The notes below the pieces were generated by a model. The model searched no databases and was not told the origin of the DNA. It saw nothing but the letters and a program-made list of their open reading frames with translations. Positions 24,517 to 33,516 of a stretch of DNA of 64,000 bases are shown one piece after another (the first letter of the stretch is position 1; each line of letters opens with the position of its first letter). Where the stretch lies: the NCBI GenBank assembly GCA_019114415.1, contig DXFO01000003.1:1-64000 (forward strand). Reading direction: 5' to 3'. The translations under genes were made by a program, and so were the position numbers. The stretch comes from Candidatus Gemmiger faecavium (GTDB taxonomy: Bacteria > Bacillota > Clostridia > Oscillospirales > Ruminococcaceae).

Positions 24517-26157
24517 TTACTGGCTGCTGGAAGAACTGCTGCTGGAAGAGGACCCACCAACATCGGCTGTGTCATCACGTTCACCGGCAATCCAGACATC
24601 GATGATGACCGATGGATCCACCGGCATTCCGGCCTCAATGCGGACACCATTCTCGCCGGTACACATTACCACGCAGCCGGCGGCGAAATCTTTGTTCTTT
24701 TCGACAATACGGATAGTGTACTGAGCAATACCAGCTTCATCTAGTTTCTCTTCTGCTTTTTTCTGGGGGAAATTAGTGATTTCCGGCATGATGGGGTAGC
24801 CCTTGCTCACCACGATCTCAATGGTGGGGGTGTCACCTTCCACAGGAGTCCCGGCTTCCGGTTCCTGGGAAAGGATGATCCCTGCCTCATGGTCGGCGGA
24901 GTATTCTTCGGTGGGGACAATGCGGAAAGAGGTGTATAAATCGGAATCCTCCACATCTTCCAGCTTCTGCCCCACCAGATTGGGATACGTCAGCGTCTCT
25001 GGCGTGGCGGTGGGAGCAGGGGAGGAGACCGTGGTCTGGTCCGATGCGGAACTGTTGTCGCCGTTCCCGCTGCCCGGCGGATTCAAAAGGCTCCACAGGA
25101 GCAGCGCCGCCAGAACAAAGATGACCACAAGGGCCGCGCCCAGAATTTTTTTGGTGGAGATCTGGTTTTCGCCGGTCTCAAACATGGCGTTTGCCACGTT
25201 GGGGTTGGCCAGAGCGCTCATCAGCTCGGGAACGGTCTGCATCCGCTTGGCCGGGTCAAGGCGCATGGCACAGGACAAAACCTGGGAAAAGTAGGTGGGG
25301 ACAGCGGCTTCCAGACTGTGGGCCGACTCCAGACTGTCGCGCACCCTGCGCTGGGGGGCCGACACGGGGGTCTGCCCGGTGACCAGCCGGTAGGTCACGG
25401 CCGCCAGGGCGTACACGTCGGTGTACCGCCCGGAAAACTCCGCCGCCGAATACTGTTCCGGTGCGGCGTAACCGGCATAGAGCTGGCTTTTCAGCTCGCT
25501 TCCGCCGGTGCGCAGAGCCAGCGTGCCGTAACCGGTCAGCATGGCAGTCCCGTCAATGGGCAAAAGGATGTTGTCCGGGCAGATGCCCCGGTGGATCAGC
25601 CCCGACTTGTGCAAAAGCGCTACGCCCTCCATGACGGGCTGGAGCAGTGTCCGGGCCTCGGCGGGGGTCAGCGGCCGGGATTTGAGGGAGAGATAATGGG
25701 TCAGGGTCATGCCCTTTTCGCTCTCCTCCACGCCGTAGACGGTATTGTTTTCCTCAATAACATCCAGAATGCGGGACAAGCCCGTGGCGGGGGTCAGGCG
25801 GCGCAGATCGTCGTACAGATCCTTGAAATCCATGCGGCTGGTCTTGAACAGTACCTCGCGCCCGGCTTTGGGCATCAAAGCGCCTTCCGGGCTGCGGCCG
25901 TTGCACAGCGTGACGGGAAAGTACTCTTTGATCCGCACAAAACGGACCTGTTCGTTGTCCACGCCGCGGTAGCACAGACCGTCACCGTCGGCGCTCAGGT
26001 ACTTGCCTACGGTGTATTTGCCGGCCAGCTGGGTGCCAAAAGGCAGAGCGCCTTCGGGGTTTGCGTTGTCAAGACTTTTGCCGCAGTGGGGGCAATCCCC
26101 GTGAAAATCCGGATCGATGGGCTCCAGACAATGGGGGCAGGGAACTTGATGGGACAT
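24517..26157 (-). CDS. zinc-ribbon, kinase-fold (probable pseudokinase), PASTA membrane protein
   Basis: A 546-residue protein. In order: a zinc ribbon (Cys7, Cys10, Cys22, Cys25); a Ser/Thr-kinase-like fold (about 45-320); a membrane helix (about 338-359); a Ser/Thr-rich linker; two PASTA-type repeats; and a C-terminal run of ten Ser. The lysine of the VAIK position is present (Lys77), as are APE and DVYALA, but the catalytic Asp of HRD is Gly (HRG, 189-191) and the DFG motif is TGYG (208-211). So phosphotransfer is unlikely. PASTA repeats of true PknB/Stk proteins sense muropeptides or lipid II. Start at 26157 (MSHQVPCPHC) follows AGAGG. Confidence 0.8.
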   Translation of the reverse strand: MSHQVPCPHCLEPIDPDFHGDCPHCGKSLDNANPEGALPFGTQLAGKYTVGKYLSADGDGLCYRGVDNEQVRFVRIKEYFPVTLCNGRSPEGALMPKAGREVLFKTSRMDFKDLYDDLRRLTPATGLSRILDVIEENNTVYGVEESEKGMTLTHYLSLKSRPLTPAEARTLLQPVMEGVALLHKSGLIHRGICPDNILLPIDGTAMLTGYGTLALRTGGSELKSQLYAGYAAPEQYSAAEFSGRYTDVYALAAVTYRLVTGQTPVSAPQRRVRDSLESAHSLEAAVPTYFSQVLSCAMRLDPAKRMQTVPELMSALANPNVANAMFETGENQISTKKILGAALVVIFVLAALLLWSLLNPPGSGNGDNSSASDQTTVSSPAPTATPETLTYPNLVGQKLEDVEDSDLYTSFRIVPTEEYSADHEAGIILSQEPEAGTPVEGDTPTIEIVVSKGYPIMPEITNFPQKKAEEKLDEAGIAQYTIRIVEKNKDFAAGCVVMCTGENGVRIEAGMPVDPSVIIDVWIAGERDDTADVGGSSSSSSSSSSQ

Positions 26158-26221
26158 TCTACCATTTCCTCTCTTGTGGAAGGTGCCGGCGGCAAAGAAA
26201 GGACCGCGGCACGGGGAATGC

Positions 26222-26243
26222 AGAAAAAAGCAGCTGCGCTGCG
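26222..26243 (-). terminator. terminator of yebC
   Basis: GCAGC-3-GCTGC (26230-26242) followed on the minus strand by six T (26224-26229). It separates yebC from the pseudokinase gene. Confidence 0.7.
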
Positions 26244-26361
26244 TTGGACGGAGAACATATAACACTCCGGGCAATAAGGCACGGGGGCATATGTACTTCG
26301 CGTTCGGATCTGACGCGGCGCAGCTGTTTCAAATGTGTGCGGTGATGGAAAACGGAGAGGC

Positions 26362-27099
26362 TCAGCGGTCGAGGTCGTCCTCGTTCTCCAGGTTGTGCCA
26401 GGCGTTCTGGACATCGTCATCGTCGTCCAGAGCGTTGAGCAGCTTGGCCATGTTGGCCATCTGATCGGGATCGGTCAGGGTAGAAGTGGTGGTCGGGACC
26501 ATGGCAACGTCGGCGGAGATGAAGGTGTAGCCCTTCTTCTCCAGCGCGTCGCAGACGGCGGCGAAGTTGTCGGGATCGGTGGTGACCTCGGCGGCGTCCT
26601 CGCTGGCGTCAAAATCCTCGGCACCGGCATCCAGAGCGTCCATCATGGCCTCGTCGGCATCCTTGTCCTCCAGGTCCAGGACGATGACGCCCTTCTGGTT
26701 GAAGAGGAAGCCCACACAACCCATGTTGCCCAGGTTGCCGCCGAACTTGTCAAAGTAATGGCGCATGTTGGCAGCGGTACGGTTGCGGTTGTCGGTCAGG
26801 GTCTCGACCATGACCGCGATGCCGCCGGGGCCGTAGCCCTCGTAGGTCATGGCTTCGTACTCGGTACGGTCGCCGCCCTCGGCGCGCTTGATGGTGCGCT
26901 GGATGTTGTCGTTGGGAACGTTGTTGGCCTTGGCCTTGCTGATGAGCGCAGCCAGCTTGCTGTTGGAAGCAGGATCGCTGCCGCCCTCACGGACGGCGAC
27001 GCTGATCTCGCGGCCGATCTTGGTAAAGATCTTGGCGCGGGCGCCGTCGGTCTTTTCTTTCTTGCGCTTGATGTTGTTCCATTTGCTGTGTCCGGACAT
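26362..27099 (-). CDS. YebC/PmpR-family protein
   Basis: A 245-residue YebC/PmpR (TACO1-like) protein, classically called a probable transcriptional regulator; recent work on the family points to help for translation at difficult proline stretches. The N-terminus MSGHSKWNNIKRKKEKTDG is the family signature, followed by GRGGSDP-like and GGDRTEYEAMTYEGYGPGG regions. AGGGGGAT precedes the chosen start. It stands alone with its own promoter and terminator. Confidence 0.93.
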   Translation of the reverse strand: MSGHSKWNNIKRKKEKTDGARAKIFTKIGREISVAVREGGSDPASNSKLAALISKAKANNVPNDNIQRTIKRAEGGDRTEYEAMTYEGYGPGGIAVMVETLTDNRNRTAANMRHYFDKFGGNLGNMGCVGFLFNQKGVIVLDLEDKDADEAMMDALDAGAEDFDASEDAAEVTTDPDNFAAVCDALEKKGYTFISADVAMVPTTTSTLTDPDQMANMAKLLNALDDDDDVQNAWHNLENEDDLDR

Positions 27100-27230
27100 G
27101 GATGATCCCCCTAAACTAGTTCGATGATCGGGCCGGAAACCGGCTCCGTGCGTTCTATCGCCCGCAAAACGCGGGTAAGATCCGCGCAGCGGGAACCCCC
27201 GGCGCACAGATCCACATATTACAATAGGAT

Positions 27231-27259
27231 AGTATAGCACATATGGGCGTCACTTTCAA
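27231..27259 (-). promoter_or_regulatory. promoter of yebC
   Basis: Minus strand: TTGAAA (27254-27259), 17-base spacer, TATACT (27231-27236), giving a leader of about 125 bases that contains GC-rich stems (CCCGC/GCGGG, GCCGG/CCGGC). Confidence 0.7.
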
Positions 27260-27331
27260 TTCACAAATCCAAAAGGTTTTGGGTTTTGCAAAAATTTTGC
27301 AGGGAACCTCCAATTTTTTGCCGGTATCCCC

Positions 27332-27360
27332 TTGACAAACGGAACAAAATTCGCTATTCT
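27332..27360 (+). promoter_or_regulatory. promoter of tRNA-Trp
   Basis: TTGACA (27332-27337), 17-base spacer, TATTCT (27355-27360), 33 bases before the tRNA. Confidence 0.8.
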
Positions 27361-27393
27361 AATATAGCATCCTCTGTCAGGGCGCAAACAGAT

Positions 27394-27469
27394 AGGGGCA
27401 TAGCTCAGTTGGTAGAGCAGCGGTCTCCAAAACCGCGTGCCGAGGGTTCGAATCCTTCTACCCCTGCCA
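27394..27469 (+). tRNA. trnW: tRNA-Trp (CCA anticodon)
   Basis: A 76-base cloverleaf. The anticodon loop is CTCCAAA with anticodon CCA, closed by GCGGT/ACCGC; the T arm is GAGGG-TTCGAAT-CCTTC. The 3' CCA is encoded. The acceptor stem AGGGGCA/TACCCCT has one C-A mismatch at pair 6-67, where G would be expected. A terminator follows directly. Confidence 0.95.
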
Positions 27470-27500
27470 AACCGGACGGTTTCTGCCGTCCGGTTTTTCT
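27470..27500 (+). terminator. terminator of tRNA-Trp
   Basis: AACCGGACGG and CCGTCCGGTT arms around a short loop, followed by TTT CTTTT. Confidence 0.85.
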
Positions 27501-27551
27501 TTTACTCCGCGTGGCAACTTCGCTGCGTTTACAAAAAAGGAGGGGACTTCC

Positions 27552-28097
27552 ATGCCATATTTCATGACCCGGTATGATTCTCCGGTAGGACTGCTGAGCC
27601 TTGTCAGCGACGGCCAGGGGCTGGCAGGCCTTTGGATCGAGGGCCAGAAATATTTTGCCGCAACCCTCTCTCAGCCGCCTGAAATGCGTGAGGACGCCCC
27701 CGGCCTGCCCGAGGCCCGCGCCTGGCTGGACCGGTATTTTGCCGGGCAGCGCCCCGCAATCGGGGACCTGCCCTTGCACCCGGCGGGGAGTGCCTTCCGC
27801 CAGGCAGTGTGGGATTGCCTGCGGGAAATCCCCTATGGTCAGGTCACTACTTACGGCAGCATTGCCCGTCGGGCGGCGGCCCGGTTGGGCAGGGAACGGC
27901 TCTCGGCGCAGGCGGTGGGCGGCGCGGTGGGGCATAACCCCATCTCCATCATCATCCCGTGCCATCGGGTCGTCGGCTGGGACGGTTCCCTCACCGGCTA
28001 TGCGGGAGGACTGGACAAAAAGCAATGGCTCCTCCGCCATGAGGGCGTCGACCCTGACCCCGCGGCCCTGAGTGAACTTTTGTCCGCAAGCCGCTGA
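27552..28097 (+). CDS. ogt: methylated-DNA--protein-cysteine methyltransferase
   Basis: Repairs O6-methylguanine by transferring the alkyl group to its own cysteine in a suicide reaction. The 181-residue protein has the active-site motif IIPCHRVVG and the helix-turn-helix region preceding it (AVWDCLREIPYGQVTTYGSIA). AAAAGGAGGGG precedes the ATG. It stands alone between tRNA-Trp and a bidirectional terminator. Ogt versus AdaB naming is arbitrary here. Confidence 0.95.
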   Translation: MPYFMTRYDSPVGLLSLVSDGQGLAGLWIEGQKYFAATLSQPPEMREDAPGLPEARAWLDRYFAGQRPAIGDLPLHPAGSAFRQAVWDCLREIPYGQVTTYGSIARRAAARLGRERLSAQAVGGAVGHNPISIIIPCHRVVGWDGSLTGYAGGLDKKQWLLRHEGVDPDPAALSELLSASR

Positions 28098-28124
28098 CCA
28101 CATCTTTATATAGAGATATATAGC

Positions 28125-28158
28125 AAAAGGACGCAGCCTGTACGGGCCGCGTCCTTTT
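28125..28158. terminator. bidirectional terminator between ogt and the ABC gene
   Basis: AAAAGGACGC (28125-28134) and GCGTCCTTTT (28149-28158) form perfect arms usable on both strands. Confidence 0.85.
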
Positions 28159-28186
28159 ATTTGTGTCGATTGTGGGGGAGAACGGT

Positions 28187-29462
28187 TTATTTCAAAATGC
28201 CGTTGGCCATATCCTGAAAAATTCCCGGAGTGTTCCACAGCTGGGCAAAGGTGCCCCGCTGTACGATCTGCCCCTTGTCCATGACGATGATCTCGTCACA
28301 GTTCTGCAAAGTGGTCAGCCGGTGGGCGATGGAGATGACCGTGGTGCCGCATTGCTGCTTCATCCGCTCGATCTCTCCCTGAATGTGCTTTTCGGAAGTG
28401 TTGTCCAGCGCGCTGGTGGCTTCGTCCAGGATCAGGATGCGGGGCTTTTTCAAAAAGATGCGGGCCAAGGCAATGCGCTGACGCTGCCCGCCGGACAGAT
28501 TGGCGCCGCCCTCCGACAGCTGAAAATCATAGCCGCCGGGCAGTTGTTCAATGTCCGCCGCAATACGGGCTTTGCGTGCAGCATCGCGGACCTCCTCAAG
28601 GGAGACTTCCCGCTTCATGCCGTAGCAGATGTTGTGATAGACGGTGTCCGCGATCAGAAAGGGCGTCTGGGGGACCAGGGCGATGTTGTCGGCCAGTTCG
28701 GCGCGGGACAGCCCGTCCAGCCTGGCGCCGCCCAGAAGAATGCATCCGGAAGCCGGTTCCAGCTTGTCAATGACCTTGATAAGGGTCGATTTGCCGCAGC
28801 CGCTGGGGCCTGCAATGCCGATGAACTTCCCGGCAGGAATCTCCAGGTCGATGCCTTTCAAAATTTCTGCGTCCGGCTTTTCCGGGTAGGCAAACCGGAC
28901 ATGGTCCAGGCGGATGTCATTGCCGGCGATGGGGGAGTGCAGCGCCACCTCCGGGCGGTAGGAAAAGTCCAGGGGCAGCTCCAGAATACGGAAATAATCC
29001 ACTGCCAGCACGGTGCATTCGGAGAACTCGTCCAGAATGCGGTGCAGCTCCCGCAGGGGGGGCGGTGAGCTGGGTAAAGCAGAGATAGGCGGTCAGCACG
29101 GTTCCAATGGTGATGATCCCCCGGGAGGCCAGCAGCAGGGCATCGGTGGCCTTGCGGCGGGCAATTTTTTCCGCCTGGGCGGCGGTGTCCTCCACGATCA
29201 GGCGGCGGATGACCTTGATGACCTCGTTGACCACATTGACCGCCAGAATGCCCAGCAAAATGGGGATCACCGAGGCAAAGGCAATGTTCTGCTCAGCCAG
29301 GACGTGATCGGTCAGATACCCGATGGCCAGAGGCGTGATCTGGCTCAGTGCCGCGGATACGGCCAGAATGAGCAGGATGATGAAAAATCCCAGCTTCTGC
29401 CGCTGGGGCAGAAGGACAAAAATCTTTTTCCAGAGCTGTCTGGATTCGGCGGTGGTGTTCAT
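28187..29462 (-). pseudogene. ABC exporter (MsbA-like half transporter) with frameshift and internal deletion
   Basis: The N-terminal 150 residues (from MNTTAESRQLWKKIF) carry two membrane segments of an exporter; the C-terminal part is a complete ATPase with Walker A GPSGCGKST, signature LSGGQRQRIALAR and Walker B ILILDEATSALD. A run of seven C (plus-strand G at 29056-29062) breaks the frame; six C would join them into TAPLRELHRILDE. In addition the membrane domain is about 150 residues too short: text jumps from the early TDALLLA to SRGIITIGTVLTAYL, which normally precedes the last helix. The frameshift alone could be a read error, but the deletion would still leave it defective. It lies downstream of the permease gene. 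Confidence 0.8.
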
Positions 29463-29499
29463 AGGACGCCCCTCCCGGGATGTTTCGGCGGTTTTGCGG

Positions 29500-30615
29500 T
29501 CACAGCACAAGATCGGTCACAAGCAGCAGTGCAAGCAGCGCCACGTTGCAGACGGTGAACCACAAAAAGTATTTCTGCCGCTGGGCGGGGTACTCCCGCG
29601 CCACCTGCTTATAGGAGATCAGGCTGGCCATGGAAGCGATCAGCGTGCCAAGGCCGCCCAGATTGCAGCCCACGATCAGGGCGTTCCAGTCGGAGGTGAA
29701 CCCGGCCAGCAGCAGGGCAGCGGGAACGTTGCTGATGACCTGGCTGGCCAGCACCGCAACGCCCTCCACGTGCCCGGTGATGAGAGAGGCAAGCAGATCC
29801 CGGAAAGCAGGGATGTTGCCCACGTTGCCGATGAAGATAAAGAAGGCGATAAAGGTCCCCAGCAGGGAATAGTCCACCTCGGCCAGGACCTGCCGGTCGG
29901 TGAACAGCAGGAACACCAGGACGATGGCCGCGATCCAAACAGGGGAGAGCAGCTTGAAAATGCCCAGAAGGCAAAGCACAAGCCCGGCAGTGCAAAAGCC
30001 CAGATACCGGGCGCTGCCCAGACTGGCAGGGACCGAGACGGGCGGGATGTTGTCCGAACGGCAGGCGACGGCAATGACCGCAAGGCAAATGCCGGACAGA
30101 GCAACGTAAGGCAGCATCAAAAGACACAGGTCTCCGAAACTCATGCCCGACTGGGTATACAGGTAAAGGTTCTGCGGGTTGCCCATGGGGGTGAGCATGC
30201 TGCCCAGGTTGGCGGCGGCAGTCTGCAATACCACCATGGGGATCAGCAGGCGTTCCTGCCCGGCCATGCGCAGAACGGTAATGCCAAAGGGCACAAAGGT
30301 GATGAGGGAAACGTCATTGGTGATGAGCATACTGAAAAAGAAGGGCAGAAACACCAGCACCAGCAGCAGCTGGCGGGAGGTGTGGGTCCGGCGCAGCAGG
30401 CCGTTGCCCAGATAGAGAAAGACGCCGCCTTTCTGAAAGCCCTTGACCACAGCCATCAGGCTGAACAAAAGCGTCAGGGTGTGCCAGTCGATGTAGGAAA
30501 GATACCCGGCGCTGGGGGGGACAAAAAAGGCGGACACCACAGCCAGTGCGGCCGCAATGGACAAAACAGCTTCCCGCTGCACAAAATCGCGGCAGCGTGC
30601 AAGGGTCTTTGACAT
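29500..30615 (-). CDS. SLC13/ArsB-like (CitMHS clan) anion permease
   Basis: A 371-residue integral membrane protein with about ten hydrophobic segments. The motifs ITNDVSLITFVPFG and NLGSMLTPMGNPQNLYLY, and a second half with NVPAALLLAGFT and NLGGLGTLIASMASL, are the two re-entrant regions of the ion-transporter clan that includes ArsB, CitM and SLC13 carriers. Substrate unknown (dicarboxylate, citrate or an oxyanion). The start at 30615 is supported by GGGAG at a rather long 11-base spacing. It is upstream of the broken ABC gene on the same strand, downstream of tRNA-Tyr. Confidence 0.8.
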   Translation of the reverse strand: MSKTLARCRDFVQREAVLSIAAALAVVSAFFVPPSAGYLSYIDWHTLTLLFSLMAVVKGFQKGGVFLYLGNGLLRRTHTSRQLLLVLVFLPFFFSMLITNDVSLITFVPFGITVLRMAGQERLLIPMVVLQTAAANLGSMLTPMGNPQNLYLYTQSGMSFGDLCLLMLPYVALSGICLAVIAVACRSDNIPPVSVPASLGSARYLGFCTAGLVLCLLGIFKLLSPVWIAAIVLVFLLFTDRQVLAEVDYSLLGTFIAFFIFIGNVGNIPAFRDLLASLITGHVEGVAVLASQVISNVPAALLLAGFTSDWNALIVGCNLGGLGTLIASMASLISYKQVAREYPAQRQKYFLWFTVCNVALLALLLVTDLVL

Positions 30616-30673
30616 AACAGATCGATCTCCCATCCGCAAAATGTAAAAACAGATACCCGCAGGCAAAACGGCG

Positions 30674-30706
30674 CAAAAAAATCCTGAACGCGTAAGCGTT
30701 CAGGAT
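30674..30706 (-). terminator. terminator of tRNA-Tyr
   Basis: ATCCTGAACGC (30681-30691) and GCGTTCAGGAT (30696-30706) with a 4-base loop; seven T follow on the minus strand. Confidence 0.85.
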
Positions 30707-30708
30707 TT

Positions 30709-30793
30709 TGGTGGGAGCTGGTGGATTCGAACCACCGAAGCATTACGCAGCAGATTTACAGTCTGTCCCCATTGGCCACTCGGGAAAGCTCCC
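30709..30793 (-). tRNA. trnY: tRNA-Tyr (GTA anticodon)
   Basis: An 85-base class II tRNA with a long variable arm. Anticodon GTA is read in GACTGTAAATC; acceptor GGGAGCT pairs fully with AGCTCCC; the T arm is GGTGG-TTCGAAT-CCACC and CCA is encoded. Confidence 0.96.
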
Positions 30794-30838
30794 ATATTCT
30801 TTTCGCACTCACCAGCGCCGCTCGCTGAGTGCTTGATT

Positions 30839-30867
30839 ATTATAGCAAAGGAATTTTCAAAATGCAA
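30839..30867 (-). promoter_or_regulatory. promoter of tRNA-Tyr
   Basis: Minus strand: TTGCAT (30862-30867), 17-base spacer, TATAAT (30839-30844), 46 bases before the tRNA. Confidence 0.75.
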
Positions 30868-31009
30868 GCCCTTTTTTCAGATTTTTTTGATTTTTTTTGA
30901 CGGCCTGTTTTCCGGCTCTTTCAGGGCGCTCGTGCTGTACTTGTTTCGGGGCGGCTGTTATAATGTAAGAGACAGCCGGCACAGCCCGGCGGGGAAAGGG
31001 AATACGTCC

Positions 31010-31876
31010 ATGGACATCAACAAGATTCACTATTTTTTCCGTGCGGCGGAGCAGCAGAATTTTACCCGTGCGGCGGAACTGTGCCATATTGCCCAGACGA
31101 CCATGAGCAAGTACATTTCGGTTCTGGAGGCGGAGCTGGGCTGTGAGCTGTTTGTCCGTGCGGGCAGGACCGCCCGCCTGACGCCAGAGGGCCAGCGCTT
31201 TTACGACGGCATGAAAGGCATCATGCGGCAGTATAAGGATCTCTGTCGGGAGGTGGGCCGGGAGAACGCCCACGAGCTGCACATCGGCATGATCACCACC
31301 GACTATGAGGATTTCCCCATCCTGCGCACCTTTGAACTGGCGAACCCGGGCATCTCGGCCTACTTTTCCTTTGGCGACGAGTCCCGGCTTCTGGCGGATC
31401 TGCGTCATCACCGCATCGACGGAGTGATCTGTCCCAATATCCTGACCTTCAAGGAAAACCGGGTGGAGGACATGACCCGGCTGGACCTTCTGCGCATTGA
31501 GGAATCCCTGGTCTGTTCCCGGGAACTGCTGGACCGGTGCGGATCGGTGGCCAGGGTGGTGGCGGAACAGCCCCTCATCACCAAAACAGCCGAAAGCGAG
31601 TACCGGGAATTCTGCCGGGCCAATCTGCGCCGTCTGTATGGGGTGGAATTCCCCGATGTTCTGGTGGTCAGCAGTTATGCCCAGCAGCTTCTGATGCTCA
31701 ATTTGTCCCGCGGGTTTGCCATCATTCCGGCCAAGGCAAAGAACGAATATGAAAATTTGTGCTTTATCAAAACCGACGATGCCTTGTCAGAAACCGTGCA
31801 GCTTCTGTATCATCCGTCCTTTGTGACGCCGGAATTACAGGCGCTTCTCGACCATATCCATGAAAATAAGTGCTGA
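31010..31876 (+). CDS. LysR-family transcriptional regulator
   Basis: A 288-residue protein with an N-terminal winged HTH (MDINKIHYFFRAAEQQNFTRAAELCHIAQ, split as shown here for orientation only in position 1-29) and a C-terminal substrate-binding domain that senses an unknown small ligand. The start at 31010 gives the usual LysR beginning; GGAAAGGG lies upstream. It is followed about 90 bases later by a MATE exporter in the same direction, so that gene is a plausible target. A TATAAT at 30958-30963 may be its -10. Confidence 0.9.
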   Translation: MDINKIHYFFRAAEQQNFTRAAELCHIAQTTMSKYISVLEAELGCELFVRAGRTARLTPEGQRFYDGMKGIMRQYKDLCREVGRENAHELHIGMITTDYEDFPILRTFELANPGISAYFSFGDESRLLADLRHHRIDGVICPNILTFKENRVEDMTRLDLLRIEESLVCSRELLDRCGSVARVVAEQPLITKTAESEYREFCRANLRRLYGVEFPDVLVVSSYAQQLLMLNLSRGFAIIPAKAKNEYENLCFIKTDDALSETVQLLYHPSFVTPELQALLDHIHENKC

Positions 31877-31964
31877 ATCAACCAAAAAGATTCGTTTGTC
31901 ATCTGCCGCCGGATTTGTTAGCATAGTATCGCATCATTCTTTAAATAAAGGCGGTGGGGTACAA

Positions 31965-33320
31965 ATGCAGCGGGATCTGACCAAGGGCAGTGTGCTGCAC
32001 AATCTGCTCCTGTTTTCCGTGCCGTATCTGCTTTCCTGCTTTCTGCAAAGCTTTTACGGGCTGGCGGACCTGTTTATCACAGGGCAGTTCAACGGGGCTG
32101 CGGCCATTTCAGCGGTTTCCATTGGCAGCCAGGTCACGCACATGCTCACGGTGGTCGTTGTGGGGCTGACCATGGGTACCACGGTCATGATCGGCCGTGC
32201 GGTGGGGTCGGGGGACAAGTCCCTGGCGGCCCGGGCCATCGGCGGTACGGTGGTGCTGTTTGCCGCGGTGGCGGCTATCAGCACGGCGGTGCTTTTGTTT
32301 GCGGCGAACGGCATCATTACGGTGCTGTCCACCCCGGCGGAAGCCGTGGACCAGACCCGCAGCTATCTCATGATCTGCTTCCTCGGCTGCCCGTTCATCG
32401 TTGCTTATAATGTGATCAGCAGCATTTTCCGCGGGATGGGAGATTCCAAAAGCCCCATGTACTTCATCGCGGTGGCGGGCGTCGTCAATATCGCGCTGGA
32501 CTTCCTGTTCATCGGCCCGTTTGGGATGGGCGCTGCGGGCGCGGCCCTGGGCACCGTATTGTCCCAGGCGGTCAGCGTGGTGATCTCGCTGATCATGCTT
32601 CGCAAAAGGGGACTGGGCATTCCGCTCTCCCGGGCGGATTTCCGTTTCCGGCCCCGAATCATGTCCGGACTGCTCAAGGGCGGGCTTCCCATCGCGGTGC
32701 AGGATGGTTTCATCCAGATCTCCTTTATTGTGATCACCATCATTGCAAACCGCCGCGGCCTGGTCACGGCTACCGGCGTAGGCATTGTGGAAAAGGTCAT
32801 CAGCTTTCTGTTTCTGGTTCCGTCGGCCATGCTGTCCTCGGTGTCCGCCCTCACGGCGCAGAACATCGGCGCGGGCCGCCATGACCAGGGCCTCAAGGTG
32901 CTGCGTTACGGCATGACCATCTGTGTGGGCTTCGGCCTTGTCGCGGTTGCGGTCTGCCAGATCGTTCCCGAGCAGATCGTCGCCCTGTTCGCCAACGGCG
33001 ACACCGAGGTCATCCGCATGGGCGCACAGTATCTGCGCACCTATGTGACCGACTGCGTTTTTGCGGGCGTCAATTTCTGCTTCTGTGGCTATTTCTGTGC
33101 CTACGGCAGATCCTTCGTCACGTTCTTGTGGAACTTCACCGCCACGCTGTGCATCCGCATTCCCGGGGCGTATCTCGCTTCGGTGTGCTTTCCGGATTCC
33201 CTCTATGCCATGGGCCTGGCATCGCCGGCAGGGTCGCTGTTCGCTTCCATTGTGGCGGGCGCGCTGTTTGCCCATATGATGCGCAAGCGGGGCAGGGAAG
33301 GCGCCTTTGCCGCGGTGTAA
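31965..33320 (+). CDS. MATE-family multidrug/metabolite exporter
   Basis: A 451-residue membrane protein with about twelve hydrophobic helices in two homologous halves. The N-terminal SVPYLLSCFLQSFYGLADL and the GLTMGTTVMIGRAVGSGD loop are typical of the MatE family, which exports cationic drugs or metabolites using Na+ or H+. Start at 31965 is preceded by GGTGGGG. It follows the LysR gene and may be controlled by it. Confidence 0.92.
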   Translation: MQRDLTKGSVLHNLLLFSVPYLLSCFLQSFYGLADLFITGQFNGAAAISAVSIGSQVTHMLTVVVVGLTMGTTVMIGRAVGSGDKSLAARAIGGTVVLFAAVAAISTAVLLFAANGIITVLSTPAEAVDQTRSYLMICFLGCPFIVAYNVISSIFRGMGDSKSPMYFIAVAGVVNIALDFLFIGPFGMGAAGAALGTVLSQAVSVVISLIMLRKRGLGIPLSRADFRFRPRIMSGLLKGGLPIAVQDGFIQISFIVITIIANRRGLVTATGVGIVEKVISFLFLVPSAMLSSVSALTAQNIGAGRHDQGLKVLRYGMTICVGFGLVAVAVCQIVPEQIVALFANGDTEVIRMGAQYLRTYVTDCVFAGVNFCFCGYFCAYGRSFVTFLWNFTATLCIRIPGAYLASVCFPDSLYAMGLASPAGSLFASIVAGALFAHMMRKRGREGAFAAV

Positions 33321-33462
33321 AGAGCGGCGTCCGGGGATTGCTCCCATGCCGCCGGTATGATATACTATATAAAGTATCGGCCCCGGATTCCCCAAACAGA
33401 ATCTGCGGGCAGGCGGTATCCGGGCAATGTCCTGTTTGTACAAACTTTTTTTGATTTTTTTG

Positions 33463-33491
33463 TTGACAAGCCCCCCTTGCTTGTGTATACT
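33463..33491 (+). promoter_or_regulatory. promoter of the DUF177-rpmF unit
   Basis: TTGACA (33463-33468), 17-base spacer, TATACT (33486-33491): nearly perfect consensus. The start point would be about 20 bases before the first gene. Confidence 0.85.
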
Positions 33492-33516
33492 AGATAAGCA
33501 ACCTTTGAGGTGTACT

